A stretch of DNA of 64,000 nt, taken from the NCBI RefSeq assembly GCF_001281525.1, contig NZ_LGCI01000006.1, forward strand, positions 224,048-288,047, read 5' to 3'. Shown here in pieces: positions 55,291 through 63,359 of this stretch. The stretch comes from Lysinibacillus macroides (GTDB taxonomy: Bacteria > Bacillota > Bacilli > Bacillales_A > Planococcaceae). Below the pieces are notes generated by a model. It did not search any database, was not told where the DNA came from, and saw only the letters and a list, made by a program, of their open reading frames with translations. Every line of letters starts with the position of its first letter. Position 1 is the first letter of the stretch. Both the position numbers and the translations under genes were made by a program.

Positions 55291-55935
55291 AATGCCGCTG
55301 CCCTCTGTTAAGCCATGTTTGACAGCATACAGTGCAGCTTGTGTTCGATCTTGTACTTGTAACTTTGTAAAAATATTAGAAATATGTGTTTTCACTGTTT
55401 TTTCTGTTACAAATAAGGAAGCTGCAATTTCTCGATTACTTTTTCCCTTCGTAAGCTCAGCCAACACGTCCTGTTCACGTGGTGTTAGCGGATTTAATAG
55501 ATGTGGGGCATTTTGGGATTCTTGGCGATCCATTTCAAGCGTTGTGGTAGCTTCAGGATGCAAAGTGTTTTCACCCCGCATAATACGGCGAATCGCTAAG
55601 ACCAATTCATCAGGCTCAATATCCTTTAATTGATAGCCTGCTGCCCCAGCCTCCATTGCTGGCACTACATGATCTCGATCAGAAAAGCTTGTTAGCATTA
55701 AAATTTCAATTTGTGGAAACTTTGCTTTAATACGCTTTGTAGCCTGAATACCATCCATATCAGGCATCACTAAATCCATTAAAATAATATCTGGTTGGAT
55801 GCTTTCTGCTAATGCTACAGCTTCATAGCCATTTTTCGCCTCACCAACCACTTCAATATCCTTTTGTGTCTTTAAAAAAAACAATAGTCCTCGACGCACC
55901 ACATGATGATCGTCTGCAATTAATACACGTATCAT
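55288..55935 (-). CDS. yhcZ: NarL/FixJ-type response regulator (YhcZ-like)
   Basis: The 215-residue protein has the receiver motif VLIADDHHVVRRGL, phospho-acceptor D54 in ILMDLVMPDMDG, and a LuxR HTH (LTPREQDVLAELTKGKSNREIAASLFV in parts, then TVKTHISNI). It is encoded 12 bp after the kinase gene on the same strand, a standard two-component operon. Length and order match B. subtilis yhcY-yhcZ; the target genes are unknown. AAGGGGGAG precedes the ATG. Confidence 0.9.
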   Translation of the reverse strand: MIRVLIADDHHVVRRGLLFFLKTQKDIEVVGEAKNGYEAVALAESIQPDIILMDLVMPDMDGIQATKRIKAKFPQIEILMLTSFSDRDHVVPAMEAGAAGYQLKDIEPDELVLAIRRIMRGENTLHPEATTTLEMDRQESQNAPHLLNPLTPREQDVLAELTKGKSNREIAASLFVTEKTVKTHISNIFTKLQVQDRTQAALYAVKHGLTEGSGI

Positions 55936-55947
55936 GTTTTCTCCCCC

Positions 55948-57063
55948 TTAATACGGCAAGCGAATTAGTAGCTCTGTGCCTTTGCCAATTCCACTTACCC
56001 AATCAGCAGTGCCACCCACTGATTTTGCCCGATCTTTGATGGATTGTAAGCCCATTGATAATAGCTTTGTATTGTTATCAATGACAAAGCCCCGCCCCTC
56101 ATCACGAATAACGAGTAAAATATCTGTCGATGTAACTGTAATGTACAGCGCCGCTTCTAGTACGCCTGCATGGCGACGTATATTATTGAGCGCCTCCTGT
56201 GCTACACGAAATAAGGTTTCTTCAATACGTGAAGGAAATTGTAGAACACCTGAAACCGTAACATGTAATTTTAAGCCAAGCATGTCAGCGTATACTTTAA
56301 TCGCTTCCAGTAAGCCATTTTCTAATCCTTTTGGTCGCAATTGCCAAATAAGTGCACGCATTTCTGTTAGGGCATCCTGTGTTAAATGCTGTATTTCTTT
56401 AAAGGTTTCTTTAATGTCACTATCCTCTGTCATTTCGATACCAGCTCTTGCTGTTAATGTCACTGAGAATAACAGCTGATTTACAGAGTCATGTAAGTCA
56501 CGTGCTAGACGGTTACGTTCCTTAACAAGTGCCATTTCTTGCTCTTGCTTGGTCAGTAAAATACGCTTAATGGCAGAGCCCATCTGAAATGCTACAGATT
56601 CTAATAAAGCTAGCTCCTCTTCTGAAAAGCGTACTGTATCCTTGGAGGCAACATTTAATACGCCAAAACGCTCTTGTCCAGATTGTAAAGGCACTGTTGC
56701 ATGATGGGTAATACCGGCGTGATCGCCAACATTTGCAGCTATAGCACTTTCAATACGTTGACATTCAATAATATTAGAGGCTTTCTTTAGCTCCTCGTTG
56801 CGATAACGAGAGACACACCAACAACCGCCCTTTTTTAAATAATGACAATTGTTATATTCCAATGCCTCTGGTAAATTCTCATGAACAATTAGCTCTGAGC
56901 GTCCCTTTGCATCAATAAAAAATATCCAACCTGTTTCAAAATTAGTGCCATTTAAAAATCGAATCAGTGCTCCTTTTAGCATTGTGGCAATTTCAGTTTC
57001 TTCATTTAACAACTCAGCAATTTCTTTTAAAATACTGATATTAGAATGTTCATTTTCTTTCAC
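55948..57063 (-). CDS. yhcY: GAF-domain sensor histidine kinase (YhcY-like)
   Basis: The 371-residue protein has no membrane segments. A GAF domain (about 15-170) carries four cysteines, C73, C81, C83 and C101 (CHYLKKGGCWC and IIECQRIE). A HisKA_3 domain with the phospho-accepting H191 in LARDLHDSVNQ follows, then an ATPase domain (ALNNIRRHAGV, IRDEGRGF, GMGLQSIKDR-like GLQSIKDRA). The GTG start follows AGAGGTG. The Cys set suggests a metal- or redox-sensing role. Operon with the regulator gene downstream. Confidence 0.9.
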   Translation of the reverse strand: MKENEHSNISILKEIAELLNEETEIATMLKGALIRFLNGTNFETGWIFFIDAKGRSELIVHENLPEALEYNNCHYLKKGGCWCVSRYRNEELKKASNIIECQRIESAIAANVGDHAGITHHATVPLQSGQERFGVLNVASKDTVRFSEEELALLESVAFQMGSAIKRILLTKQEQEMALVKERNRLARDLHDSVNQLLFSVTLTARAGIEMTEDSDIKETFKEIQHLTQDALTEMRALIWQLRPKGLENGLLEAIKVYADMLGLKLHVTVSGVLQFPSRIEETLFRVAQEALNNIRRHAGVLEAALYITVTSTDILLVIRDEGRGFVIDNNTKLLSMGLQSIKDRAKSVGGTADWVSGIGKGTELLIRLPY

Positions 57064-57258
57064 GAGAACACCTCTTCTTTAGTATCGCTACTTTAATCAT
57101 ACCATTAAGGAATTAGAAACGTCTGCATCAGCCATTCATACTTTAGACTGAAATTCATCTTTCATGGATACGACTTATTTTGTGTAACTTCATTTACATC
57201 TAAAACGGGAACAACTATAATCGTACAAGTACATAGTTTGATGAAGGGAAGAACTCAT

Positions 57259-57675
57259 ATGTCTAAAAAAGAGGAAAATGGCTTATTATTTATTTGGGTT
57301 GTTTCAGTTGTAGCGACACTTGGTTCACTATATTTTTCTGAAATTCGTCATTATGAGCCTTGTAAACTGTGTTGGATTCAACGTATTTTTATGTACCCTA
57401 TTGTTATGATAATAACGGTGGCATTTATCCAAAAAAATGCACGTATTGCTGTTACAACAGCCGTTTTTTCTGTGATTGGCGGTTGTATCTCGCTTTACCA
57501 TTACGGCATTCAAAAGCTTAGTTTTTTAGCTGAAAATGCTCCTTCCTGTGGTGCTATAGCTTGTACTGGCCAATATATTAACTGGTTAGGCTTTATAACT
57601 ATTCCATTTTTAGCATTAACTGCGTTTTTGTTAATTGCAGGGGCTAGCTTCTATTTAATAAAAGCTACAAAATAA
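57259..57675 (+). CDS. bdbC: DsbB-like thiol-disulfide oxidoreductase BdbC
   Basis: The 138-residue, four-helix membrane protein has the first Cys pair in CKLCWIQR and the second in SCGAIAC, as in BdbC. It re-oxidises a BdbD-like thiol oxidase to make disulfides in exported proteins. No bdbD lies next to it. GAAGGGAAG lies 7 nt before the ATG at 57259, giving the family length of 138 residues; the frame starting at TTG 57238 is longer than usual. Confidence 0.9.
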   Translation: MSKKEENGLLFIWVVSVVATLGSLYFSEIRHYEPCKLCWIQRIFMYPIVMIITVAFIQKNARIAVTTAVFSVIGGCISLYHYGIQKLSFLAENAPSCGAIACTGQYINWLGFITIPFLALTAFLLIAGASFYLIKATK

Positions 57676-57676
57676 T

Positions 57677-57716
57677 TAAGAGACCGTGTTCTACCAATGG
57701 AATGCGGTCTTTTCTA
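57677..57716 (+). terminator. Weak terminator between bdbC and the pseudouridine synthase gene
   Basis: AAGAGACCG and CGGTCTTTT flank a partly complementary centre; the spacing to the next ribosome-binding site is only a few bases. Confidence 0.55.
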
Positions 57717-57729
57717 CGGAGGAAGATGA

Positions 57730-58569
57730 ATGTTTCTTTATGAAATCAATGAAAATCATGTAACGATTGAAGAGCTGTTACGTAATCATTGGCGCCTTGG
57801 TAAAAAGCTTGTCCATGAGTTACGAATGGCTAAAGCGATCACACTGGCTAATGATGAGCTTATTCCATGGAATACGCCCTTACAGGCAGGTACAATCATC
57901 AAGGTGGCGTTCTCTATGCCAACCTCTAGCTACAAGCCAACACCTGTTTGTGCCATTGATGTGGTTTATGAGGACGACCATTGTTTAATCGTATCCAAAC
58001 CTAAAGGTATGTCAACGCACCCTAACGATGCGCGTGATACCCATACTTGTATGAACCACGTTATGGCACATATGAAGGAACAAGGCGGCATTTATGCAGA
58101 GCATGTGCATCGACTCGATAAAGGAACACAGGGCTTATTACTCGTAGCAAAGCATCCCTTAGCAAAATCCATTTTTGACCGGATGATTGAGGAAAAATCC
58201 ATTATTCGTATGTACGCAGCAGAGGTGCAAGGTAATTTACGAACGTCTTCTGGAACGATTGCAGAACCAATTGGCAAAGACCGACACCATGCCACAAGAC
58301 GTGTTGTGTCCAAAACTGGACAGCATGCTGTAACACACTATGAAGTGGTGGCGCGTTACAAAAATTCCTGTGTCGTTCATCTCATACTTGAGACTGGACG
58401 TACACATCAGATTCGTGTGCATTTAGCCTATATCGGCCATCCAATTATTGGGGATACAATGTATGGTGCACGAGAAACAGCAAGTGATGACTATGAACTG
58501 CATGCCATACAATTAGAATTTGACCATCCTTTTTTAAATAAACGTATTATCGTCAAGGACGAGCAATAA
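57730..58569 (+). CDS. yhcT: RluA-family pseudouridine synthase (YhcT-like)
   Basis: The 279-residue protein has the catalytic motif HVHRLDKGTQGLLLVAK with the essential Asp, and ETGRTHQIRVHLAYIGHPIIGD at the end (in parts), both diagnostic of RluA-type RNA pseudouridine synthases. The N-terminal S4-like part is short. It converts specific uridines in rRNA or tRNA to pseudouridine; the target is unknown. GGAGGAAG precedes the ATG. Next to the YhcY/YhcZ and BdbC genes. Confidence 0.88.
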   Translation: MFLYEINENHVTIEELLRNHWRLGKKLVHELRMAKAITLANDELIPWNTPLQAGTIIKVAFSMPTSSYKPTPVCAIDVVYEDDHCLIVSKPKGMSTHPNDARDTHTCMNHVMAHMKEQGGIYAEHVHRLDKGTQGLLLVAKHPLAKSIFDRMIEEKSIIRMYAAEVQGNLRTSSGTIAEPIGKDRHHATRRVVSKTGQHAVTHYEVVARYKNSCVVHLILETGRTHQIRVHLAYIGHPIIGDTMYGARETASDDYELHAIQLEFDHPFLNKRIIVKDEQ

Positions 58570-58573
58570 GAAA

Positions 58574-58605
58574 AATCCCGCCTCTATTGGAGTGCGGGAT
58601 TTACT
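58574..58605. terminator. Bidirectional terminator between the yhcT-like and aldo-keto reductase genes
   Basis: AAATCCCGC pairs with GCGGGATTT across a short partly paired loop. Confidence 0.85.
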
Positions 58606-58609
58606 CTTT

Positions 58610-59440
58610 TTAAAAATCAAATTTAAAATGATCAGGATCTTGCCCAAATCGTTGGTTACGATTTAATGTTGCCATTTTCTCCATTTGATCTTGGGTTAAT
58701 TCAAAATCAAAAATCTGTGCGTTTTCCTCAATTCGGCCCGGTGTTACGGATTTGGGAATAACGAGTGTATCATTTTGTAAATGCCAACGCAGTACTACCT
58801 GAGCAGGGGTTTTATCGATTTCTTTCCCAATTTCAATAATGGTAGGATCAGCAAGTATACCACCACGTCCTAGTGGAGACCATGCAGTAACAGCAATTTG
58901 GTGTTCACTACAAAATGCGCTTAATGGGTGTTGCTGTAAATAAGGGTGTAATTCCACTTGATTTACCATTGGCACAGTATTTGCCTTTGCCAATATTTTT
59001 TCTAAATGATGCTCATGATGATTCGATACACCTGTTGCACGAATTAACTTTTCATCGTAAAGTCGTTCAATCGCTCGATATGTTTCTTCAAATGTTTCTG
59101 GGACAGCCCAATGGGTTAAATATAAATCGAGGTAATCCATATTTAACTTTTTGAGTGATACCTCGAAAGCACGTAATGTTGCATCGTAGCCCTGATCCTT
59201 ATTCCAGACTTTTGTAGTCACAAAAATATCCTCACGTGGAATGCCCGAATAACGAATCGCTTCTCCTACCTCTGCTTCATTGCCATACAAAGATGCTGTA
59301 TCAATAGCGCGATAACCAAACTTTAATGCTGTATCAATCGCCTGCAATGTTTCCTCACGCTCTGTCATTTTATATACACCTAATCCAAATCGAGGCATTT
59401 CTACACTATTTACTAATGTTTTAGTCGATTGTAAATGCAA
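58610..59440 (-). CDS. Aldo/keto reductase (YvgN-like)
   Basis: The 276-residue enzyme has FGLGVYKM, YRAIDTASLYGNEAEVG (catalytic Asp and Tyr), a Lys in VTTKVWNKDQG, and the family signatures GVSNHH and IPKSVTPGRIEENAQIFDF (in parts). It is an NADPH-dependent reductase of carbonyl compounds such as methylglyoxal in related proteins. The start is TTG 59440, 9 nt after AAAGGGG. Confidence 0.88.
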   Translation of the reverse strand: MHLQSTKTLVNSVEMPRFGLGVYKMTEREETLQAIDTALKFGYRAIDTASLYGNEAEVGEAIRYSGIPREDIFVTTKVWNKDQGYDATLRAFEVSLKKLNMDYLDLYLTHWAVPETFEETYRAIERLYDEKLIRATGVSNHHEHHLEKILAKANTVPMVNQVELHPYLQQHPLSAFCSEHQIAVTAWSPLGRGGILADPTIIEIGKEIDKTPAQVVLRWHLQNDTLVIPKSVTPGRIEENAQIFDFELTQDQMEKMATLNRNQRFGQDPDHFKFDF

Positions 59441-59511
59441 AAATCACAACCCCTTTCTTTTCCTAGTACCATTATACAAAAAATTGGATTTAAGAAAAAT
59501 AAAGAAGTTTT

Positions 59512-59685
59512 TTACTTATCTTTTTCCATTTCAGCATCATCCAATTGAATAGGGTCGGCAATTCGCTCATCCTCAGCAAGCTCTAAGCCATCTCGTAAAT
59601 GCTCCATTTGCTTGCCTAAATCTTTCAATTCCTTCATATCTCTTGCCATCGTTCCATTTTCAATATTTGTTACCTTTTTCTCCAT
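59512..59685 (-). CDS. Small acidic protein, 57 residues, unknown function
   Basis: GAGGTGATCATT precedes ATG 59685. The peptide is charged and helical (MARDMKELKDLGKQMEHLRD), with an acidic tail. No family recognised. It is divergent from the 30-residue membrane peptide gene. Confidence 0.6.
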   Translation of the reverse strand: MEKKVTNIENGTMARDMKELKDLGKQMEHLRDGLELAEDERIADPIQLDDAEMEKDK

Positions 59686-59829
59686 AATGATCACCTCACT
59701 GCTAGTTTTCCCGTTAACTACAGGTTTGAACCATTTCCGCCATATTTTATTTAGCTATGTCATTTCATTTTTATAGTAGATAGGCTATACTAAAAAGAGA
59801 TTTCTTTATAACATGAGGAGGGTACTTCC

Positions 59830-59922
59830 ATGAAATTAATATTAATTATTGGTGTAACAGTTGCTTTCTTATCAGCTATCTTCACTGCTGGCTACGAAGG
59901 CGACTACAAAGCTGACAAATAA
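59830..59922 (+). CDS. 30-residue membrane peptide
   Basis: GAGGAGGGTACTTCC precedes an ATG that opens MKLILIIGVTVAFLSAIFTA followed by GYEGDYKADK. A single membrane helix with a charged tail, a good ribosome-binding site and a strong terminator right after support it as a real mini-gene. Function unknown. Confidence 0.65.
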   Translation: MKLILIIGVTVAFLSAIFTAGYEGDYKADK

Positions 59923-59933
59923 GAGCTCAAGAA

Positions 59934-59969
59934 ACTCACTAAGCCTATCACAAGGCTTAGTGAGTTTCT
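59934..59969 (+). terminator. Terminator after the 30-residue peptide gene
   Basis: AAACTCACTAAGCCT pairs with AGGCTTAGTGAGTTT across a 5-6-nt loop, followed by a T-rich stretch. Confidence 0.9.
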
Positions 59970-59995
59970 TATTTTTTATGGAGCAATAACACTCC

Positions 59996-60044
59996 TTGAC
60001 TTTCTTTTCTTTTTCTATTAACATTACTTACATAAAGTAAGTAA
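59996..60044 (+). promoter_or_regulatory. catE promoter with palindromic operator
   Basis: TTGACT (59996-60001), a 17-nt spacer and TAACAT (60019-60024) form a sigma-A-like promoter. A perfect inverted repeat TTACTTAC-N5-GTAAGTAA (60024-60044) covers the predicted start. Sites of this shape bind redox/electrophile-sensing repressors of the YodB/CatR type in B. subtilis, where catE is controlled by them. Confidence 0.8.
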
Positions 60045-60080
60045 ATAAAAAAAGATAACTTAAGTCTGGAGGCATACTCT

Positions 60081-60929
60081 ATGCATTTTCATCAAAAACC
60101 TAACACATATGTCACAAATGTTGAAATAAAGGTAAGTGATCTCCAACGCTCCTTACAATACTACCAAGAAGTAATTGGCTTTCAAATTTTGCAGCAAGAA
60201 GCCTATAAAGCAACTTTAACAGTGGATGGACAAACAGCATTATTAACAATTGTTCAGCCTGAAACCGTGGAAGAAAAAGTAGGACAAACAACGGGCCTCT
60301 ATCACTTTGCCCTACTACTACCGAGTCGCCGTGATTTAGCTAATATTATTAATCATTTTCATCAAAAAAGTGTATACTTTGGAGCCTCTGACCACCATGT
60401 AAGCGAAGCCCTTTACTTAAATGATCCAGATGGTAATGGTATTGAAGTGTATGCAGATCGTCCTGAGCAAGAATGGCTATGGCATTTCAATCAAGTGCAT
60501 ATGGTAACGGAGCCGCTTCATATTCGTTCTATCTTAGCAGAAGGTGATGGTCACTGGCATGGACTACCTGCTAATACAGTAATGGGGCATATTCATTTAT
60601 CTGTCTCTAACTTAGCAGATGCAGAACAATTTTATATAAAGGGATTAGGGTTTGACATTGTCACACGTTATGGCACTCAGGCATTATTTATTTCTACAGG
60701 TCGCTATCATCATCACATTGGCTTAAATACATGGCAATCCGCAAATGCACCGAAGCTTGGTGAGCATCAAGTCGGTTTAAAAGCATTTTCATTGCGTTTA
60801 AATGATGAAGAACAGGCCACAACGATGAAAGCAAATCTTCGTGCCATCGGTGCACCTGTAGTAGAAGTAGACGGAGGTTTTCAGACAGAAGACCCTGCTG
60901 GTAATGTGGTGTTATTGAAGTTTTACTGA
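60081..60929 (+). CDS. catE: Catechol-2,3-dioxygenase CatE (two VOC/glyoxalase domains)
   Basis: The 282-residue protein has two VOC domains: one near residues 10-130 (VEIKVSDLQRSLQYYQEVIGF; YLNDPDGNGIEVYAD) and one near 165-282 (HIHLSVSNLADAEQFYIKGLGF; FQTEDPAGNVVLL). It matches B. subtilis CatE in length and layout. It opens catechol rings in the quinone/catechol defence. GGAGG precedes the ATG. The operator upstream fits a stress-inducible gene. Confidence 0.88.
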   Translation: MHFHQKPNTYVTNVEIKVSDLQRSLQYYQEVIGFQILQQEAYKATLTVDGQTALLTIVQPETVEEKVGQTTGLYHFALLLPSRRDLANIINHFHQKSVYFGASDHHVSEALYLNDPDGNGIEVYADRPEQEWLWHFNQVHMVTEPLHIRSILAEGDGHWHGLPANTVMGHIHLSVSNLADAEQFYIKGLGFDIVTRYGTQALFISTGRYHHHIGLNTWQSANAPKLGEHQVGLKAFSLRLNDEEQATTMKANLRAIGAPVVEVDGGFQTEDPAGNVVLLKFY

Positions 60930-60935
60930 ATAGGC

Positions 60936-60970
60936 ATCCCCCTATAAATAGTCTCACTATAGGGGGCACT
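60936..60970. terminator. Bidirectional terminator between catE and the anti-sigma gene
   Basis: CCCCCTATA pairs with TATAGGGGG across an 11-nt loop. Confidence 0.85.
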
Positions 60971-60973
60971 TTT

Positions 60974-61999
60974 CTATTTTTTCAGATCAATAATAATTGG
61001 ATCAAGTTTTATGTCTGCATGACCTTTTCCATTCCAAAGGCTTGCCATCTCCACAGGCTGAATAATTAGTTGACTCGCCCCTTCCTGAATAGCATCAAAT
61101 GTAGTGGAACCATTCAATGTTTTTTGGCTATTAACACTTGTACTAGGACCGCTTAGACCATTTACATACATATGCCCAAGATCATCTGTTATATAAAATA
61201 GCGGTGTGACCCCATCCCATTTTTCAAGTAATTCATCCGATACTAGCTGTTCGTATGAAATAATGGTTGATATATCCGTAAATTCAATGGATTGAAGTGT
61301 GAAGCTAATATCTTTATGCTGTACAGTTTGATTAATAAGTTGTTTATTACCAGTTAAACGATTTAATGAGAAAGCGAACGACCAGTCTCCTTTTACTTTC
61401 AAATCCTCTGTAGTACTATAAAAAACTTTAGGTTTCCAAGTAACATTCACTGTTTCCGGATACTGCTCATCCTTAAAAAATGGTGTAACTCTTGCTAAAC
61501 CAACGTAACTTGTCTCACTAATTTTCGTTATTTGCATGCTGCCACCAGCTCCAATTTCACCAGCCACAGAAAACCAATGAGGTGCAGATATAGAGACATC
61601 CTGACCAAAATCATGCTCAGTCTCAAAGGCAAAGGAGACAATCACATTCGTCCCATCATATATGGCATCATCAATCATCACTGTAACACCATTACTTGTT
61701 TCGGTAAGACCAACATTCGTCGAGAAAATGTCAAAATCTTTATATGAACGGTCACCATCTTGGAAATAATCAATAACATTATCCATAAACGGAATTTGTG
61801 AAGCAACAGATGGGAATGCAAAGCCTGTGAATGTAGTAGCACCGACCATAATAATGGCAACAGCTGCTAATCGGCGCCAAATAGGTGCTTGACGACGCTT
61901 TTTCAACACATGCTGTTTCACACGCTGCTTTTCGACCTCAGATACTTCTACTAATTCTAGCTCATCAATATCTAAATTCATCCATTCCTTCATGCTCAT
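60974..61999 (-). CDS. DUF4179 membrane anti-sigma-type protein
   Basis: The 341-residue protein has a short cytoplasmic N-terminus (EVEKQRVKQHVLKKRR), one membrane helix (about 45-65), and a large outer domain of DUF4179 type. It overlaps the ECF sigma gene by 4 nt (ATGA), the common arrangement for a cognate anti-sigma factor. Signal unknown. Its regulatory role is inferred from position and topology. Confidence 0.82.
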   Translation of the reverse strand: MSMKEWMNLDIDELELVEVSEVEKQRVKQHVLKKRRQAPIWRRLAAVAIIMVGATTFTGFAFPSVASQIPFMDNVIDYFQDGDRSYKDFDIFSTNVGLTETSNGVTVMIDDAIYDGTNVIVSFAFETEHDFGQDVSISAPHWFSVAGEIGAGGSMQITKISETSYVGLARVTPFFKDEQYPETVNVTWKPKVFYSTTEDLKVKGDWSFAFSLNRLTGNKQLINQTVQHKDISFTLQSIEFTDISTIISYEQLVSDELLEKWDGVTPLFYITDDLGHMYVNGLSGPSTSVNSQKTLNGSTTFDAIQEGASQLIIQPVEMASLWNGKGHADIKLDPIIIDLKK

Positions 62000-62559
62000 A
62001 CAAATTGCCCCTTTACCTTCATATTTGTCGCTAATACTTTCTTTCCGCGATATAAACGATTATCAACAGCTGCTTTCGTCAGCCCTAACGCATCTGCAAT
62101 CTCATTGTTTTGGAGCTGCATATAATATTTCATCATAAAAATATCGCGATCTATATCTGCTAGCTGACTGATGGCTAATAATAATTCGTTTTTTTGCTCC
62201 CGCTGTAAAATGGAGGTGTCTGTCTGTAAGGAACTTGCCTGTTGCTGAAGGGGCTCATCAGATTGCTCATATGACAATTGTTTTTCCGTTTGCCGATATC
62301 GGTCAATCGCTTTATATTTTGTAATGACACCAATCCATTTTTTAAAATCTTGTGCGTCCCCTTGAAACTGATGTGCATTTTGCCAAACGATTAAAAATAC
62401 ATCATTGATACATTCCTCAATATCTGGCCGTTTCATATTATGCAAAATTTTTGTAGCAATGGTTTTAACAAGTGGCATATATGCATCAATGATATATTCG
62501 AGTGCATCTTCTTTTTGTTTTTGTAATCTGACAATAAAATTGGTCGGTGAACTTTTCAT
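61996..62559 (-). CDS. ECF-type RNA polymerase sigma factor
   Basis: The 187-residue protein has sigma region 2 (YIIDAYMPLVKTIATKIL, NDVFLIVWQNAHQF) and region 4 (LADIDRDIFMMKYYMQLQNNEIADALGLTKAAVDNRLYRGKK, in parts). It is a stand-alone ECF sigma with its partner downstream. AAGGGGCGAAGTAC precedes the ATG. An autoregulated promoter is expected upstream but was not identified by eye. Confidence 0.9.
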   Translation of the reverse strand: MKSSPTNFIVRLQKQKEDALEYIIDAYMPLVKTIATKILHNMKRPDIEECINDVFLIVWQNAHQFQGDAQDFKKWIGVITKYKAIDRYRQTEKQLSYEQSDEPLQQQASSLQTDTSILQREQKNELLLAISQLADIDRDIFMMKYYMQLQNNEIADALGLTKAAVDNRLYRGKKVLATNMKVKGQFV

Positions 62560-62632
62560 GTACTTCGCCCCTTAACTTATTGAAAAAGCTTTCTTATCAA
62601 GTACAACGAATACTTCTATCATTTATTCTCAA

Positions 62633-62684
62633 AAAAAAGACCCAAGCGACGATAAAAGTTTTTATTGTCGCTTGAGCATGGATT
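62633..62684 (-). terminator. Terminator of trmL
   Basis: On the minus strand CAAGCGAC-AATAAAA pairs with TTTTAT-CGTCGCTTG around a short loop and is followed by a T-run (TCTTTTTTTT). Confidence 0.88.
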
Positions 62685-62699
62685 TATTTAGCTAGAGAA

Positions 62700-63173
62700 T
62701 CAATGTAACCCTGGATAACCTTGTTGGCGCAATGCCTCATAAATAACAATTGCCGCAGTATTGGATAGATTCAATGAACGCACATGCTCGCTTTGTGGAA
62801 TACGCAGGCACATATCTCGGCGCTCATAGGCAAACTCCTTGGGCAAGCCTGTTGTTTCCTTTCCAAACATAAAGTAAATATCCCGTTCTCGATTGCTAAA
62901 ATCATGTGTGGTAAATGGTTCCTCACTATATGTTTCAATTAAATAAACATCACCATTTTTCGAGAATTCGATAAAGTCCTCTAGTGAGTCATGGTAGACA
63001 ACATTAACACTATGCCAATAATCTAACCCTGCACGTTTCAGCATTTTATCGTCTGTGGAAAAGCCAAGGGGACGAATTAAATGCAATGATGTATTTGTAC
63101 CAGCACAGGTGCGAGCAATATTGCCTGTATTTGCGGGGATTTCTGGTTGATATAAAACGATATGCAATGGCAT
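62700..63173 (-). CDS. trmL: tRNA (cytidine/uridine-34-2'-O)-methyltransferase TrmL
   Basis: The 157-residue SPOUT enzyme has IVLYQPEIPANTGNIAR at the start, MFGKETTGLP in motif 2, and RSLNLSNTAAIVIYEALRQQ in motif 3. It methylates the wobble base of certain leucine tRNAs. The ATG at 63173 follows AAGGAAGTG; the longer frame to 63218 has no ribosome-binding site. It is downstream of queG on the same strand, separated by the 21-bp repeat array. Confidence 0.93.
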   Translation of the reverse strand: MPLHIVLYQPEIPANTGNIARTCAGTNTSLHLIRPLGFSTDDKMLKRAGLDYWHSVNVVYHDSLEDFIEFSKNGDVYLIETYSEEPFTTHDFSNRERDIYFMFGKETTGLPKEFAYERRDMCLRIPQSEHVRSLNLSNTAAIVIYEALRQQGYPGLH

Positions 63174-63233
63174 AACGGTACACTTCCTTATTAAAAATTT
63201 CTTTGAATGGCAGTTCATTTTAGTTGGTACTTC

Positions 63234-63359
63234 GAGCGGTTTTATTCCTAATTTGAGCGGTTCTCACGCTTTTATGAGCAGTTCTACCCTTGATTTGAGC
63301 GGTTTCCCCACTTTTATGAGCGATTCTACCCCTGATTTGAGCGGCTTCGCTCCAACATT
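63234..63359 (-). repeat. Six GAGCGG-type repeats with an exact 21-bp period
   Basis: GAGCGG, GAGCGG, GAGCAG, GAGCGG, GAGCGA and GAGCGG start at 63234, 63255, 63276, 63297, 63318 and 63339 on the plus strand, 21 bp apart. Units 2 and 4 end TTTTAT, and units 3 and 5 end TGATTT, so a 42-bp period is also present. The array fills the queG-trmL spacer. Confidence 0.9.

Noticed and set aside
63234..63359. CRISPR array
   Set aside because: The repeat units are 21 bp with no unique spacers and a conserved core of only about 6 bp; no cas gene is seen.
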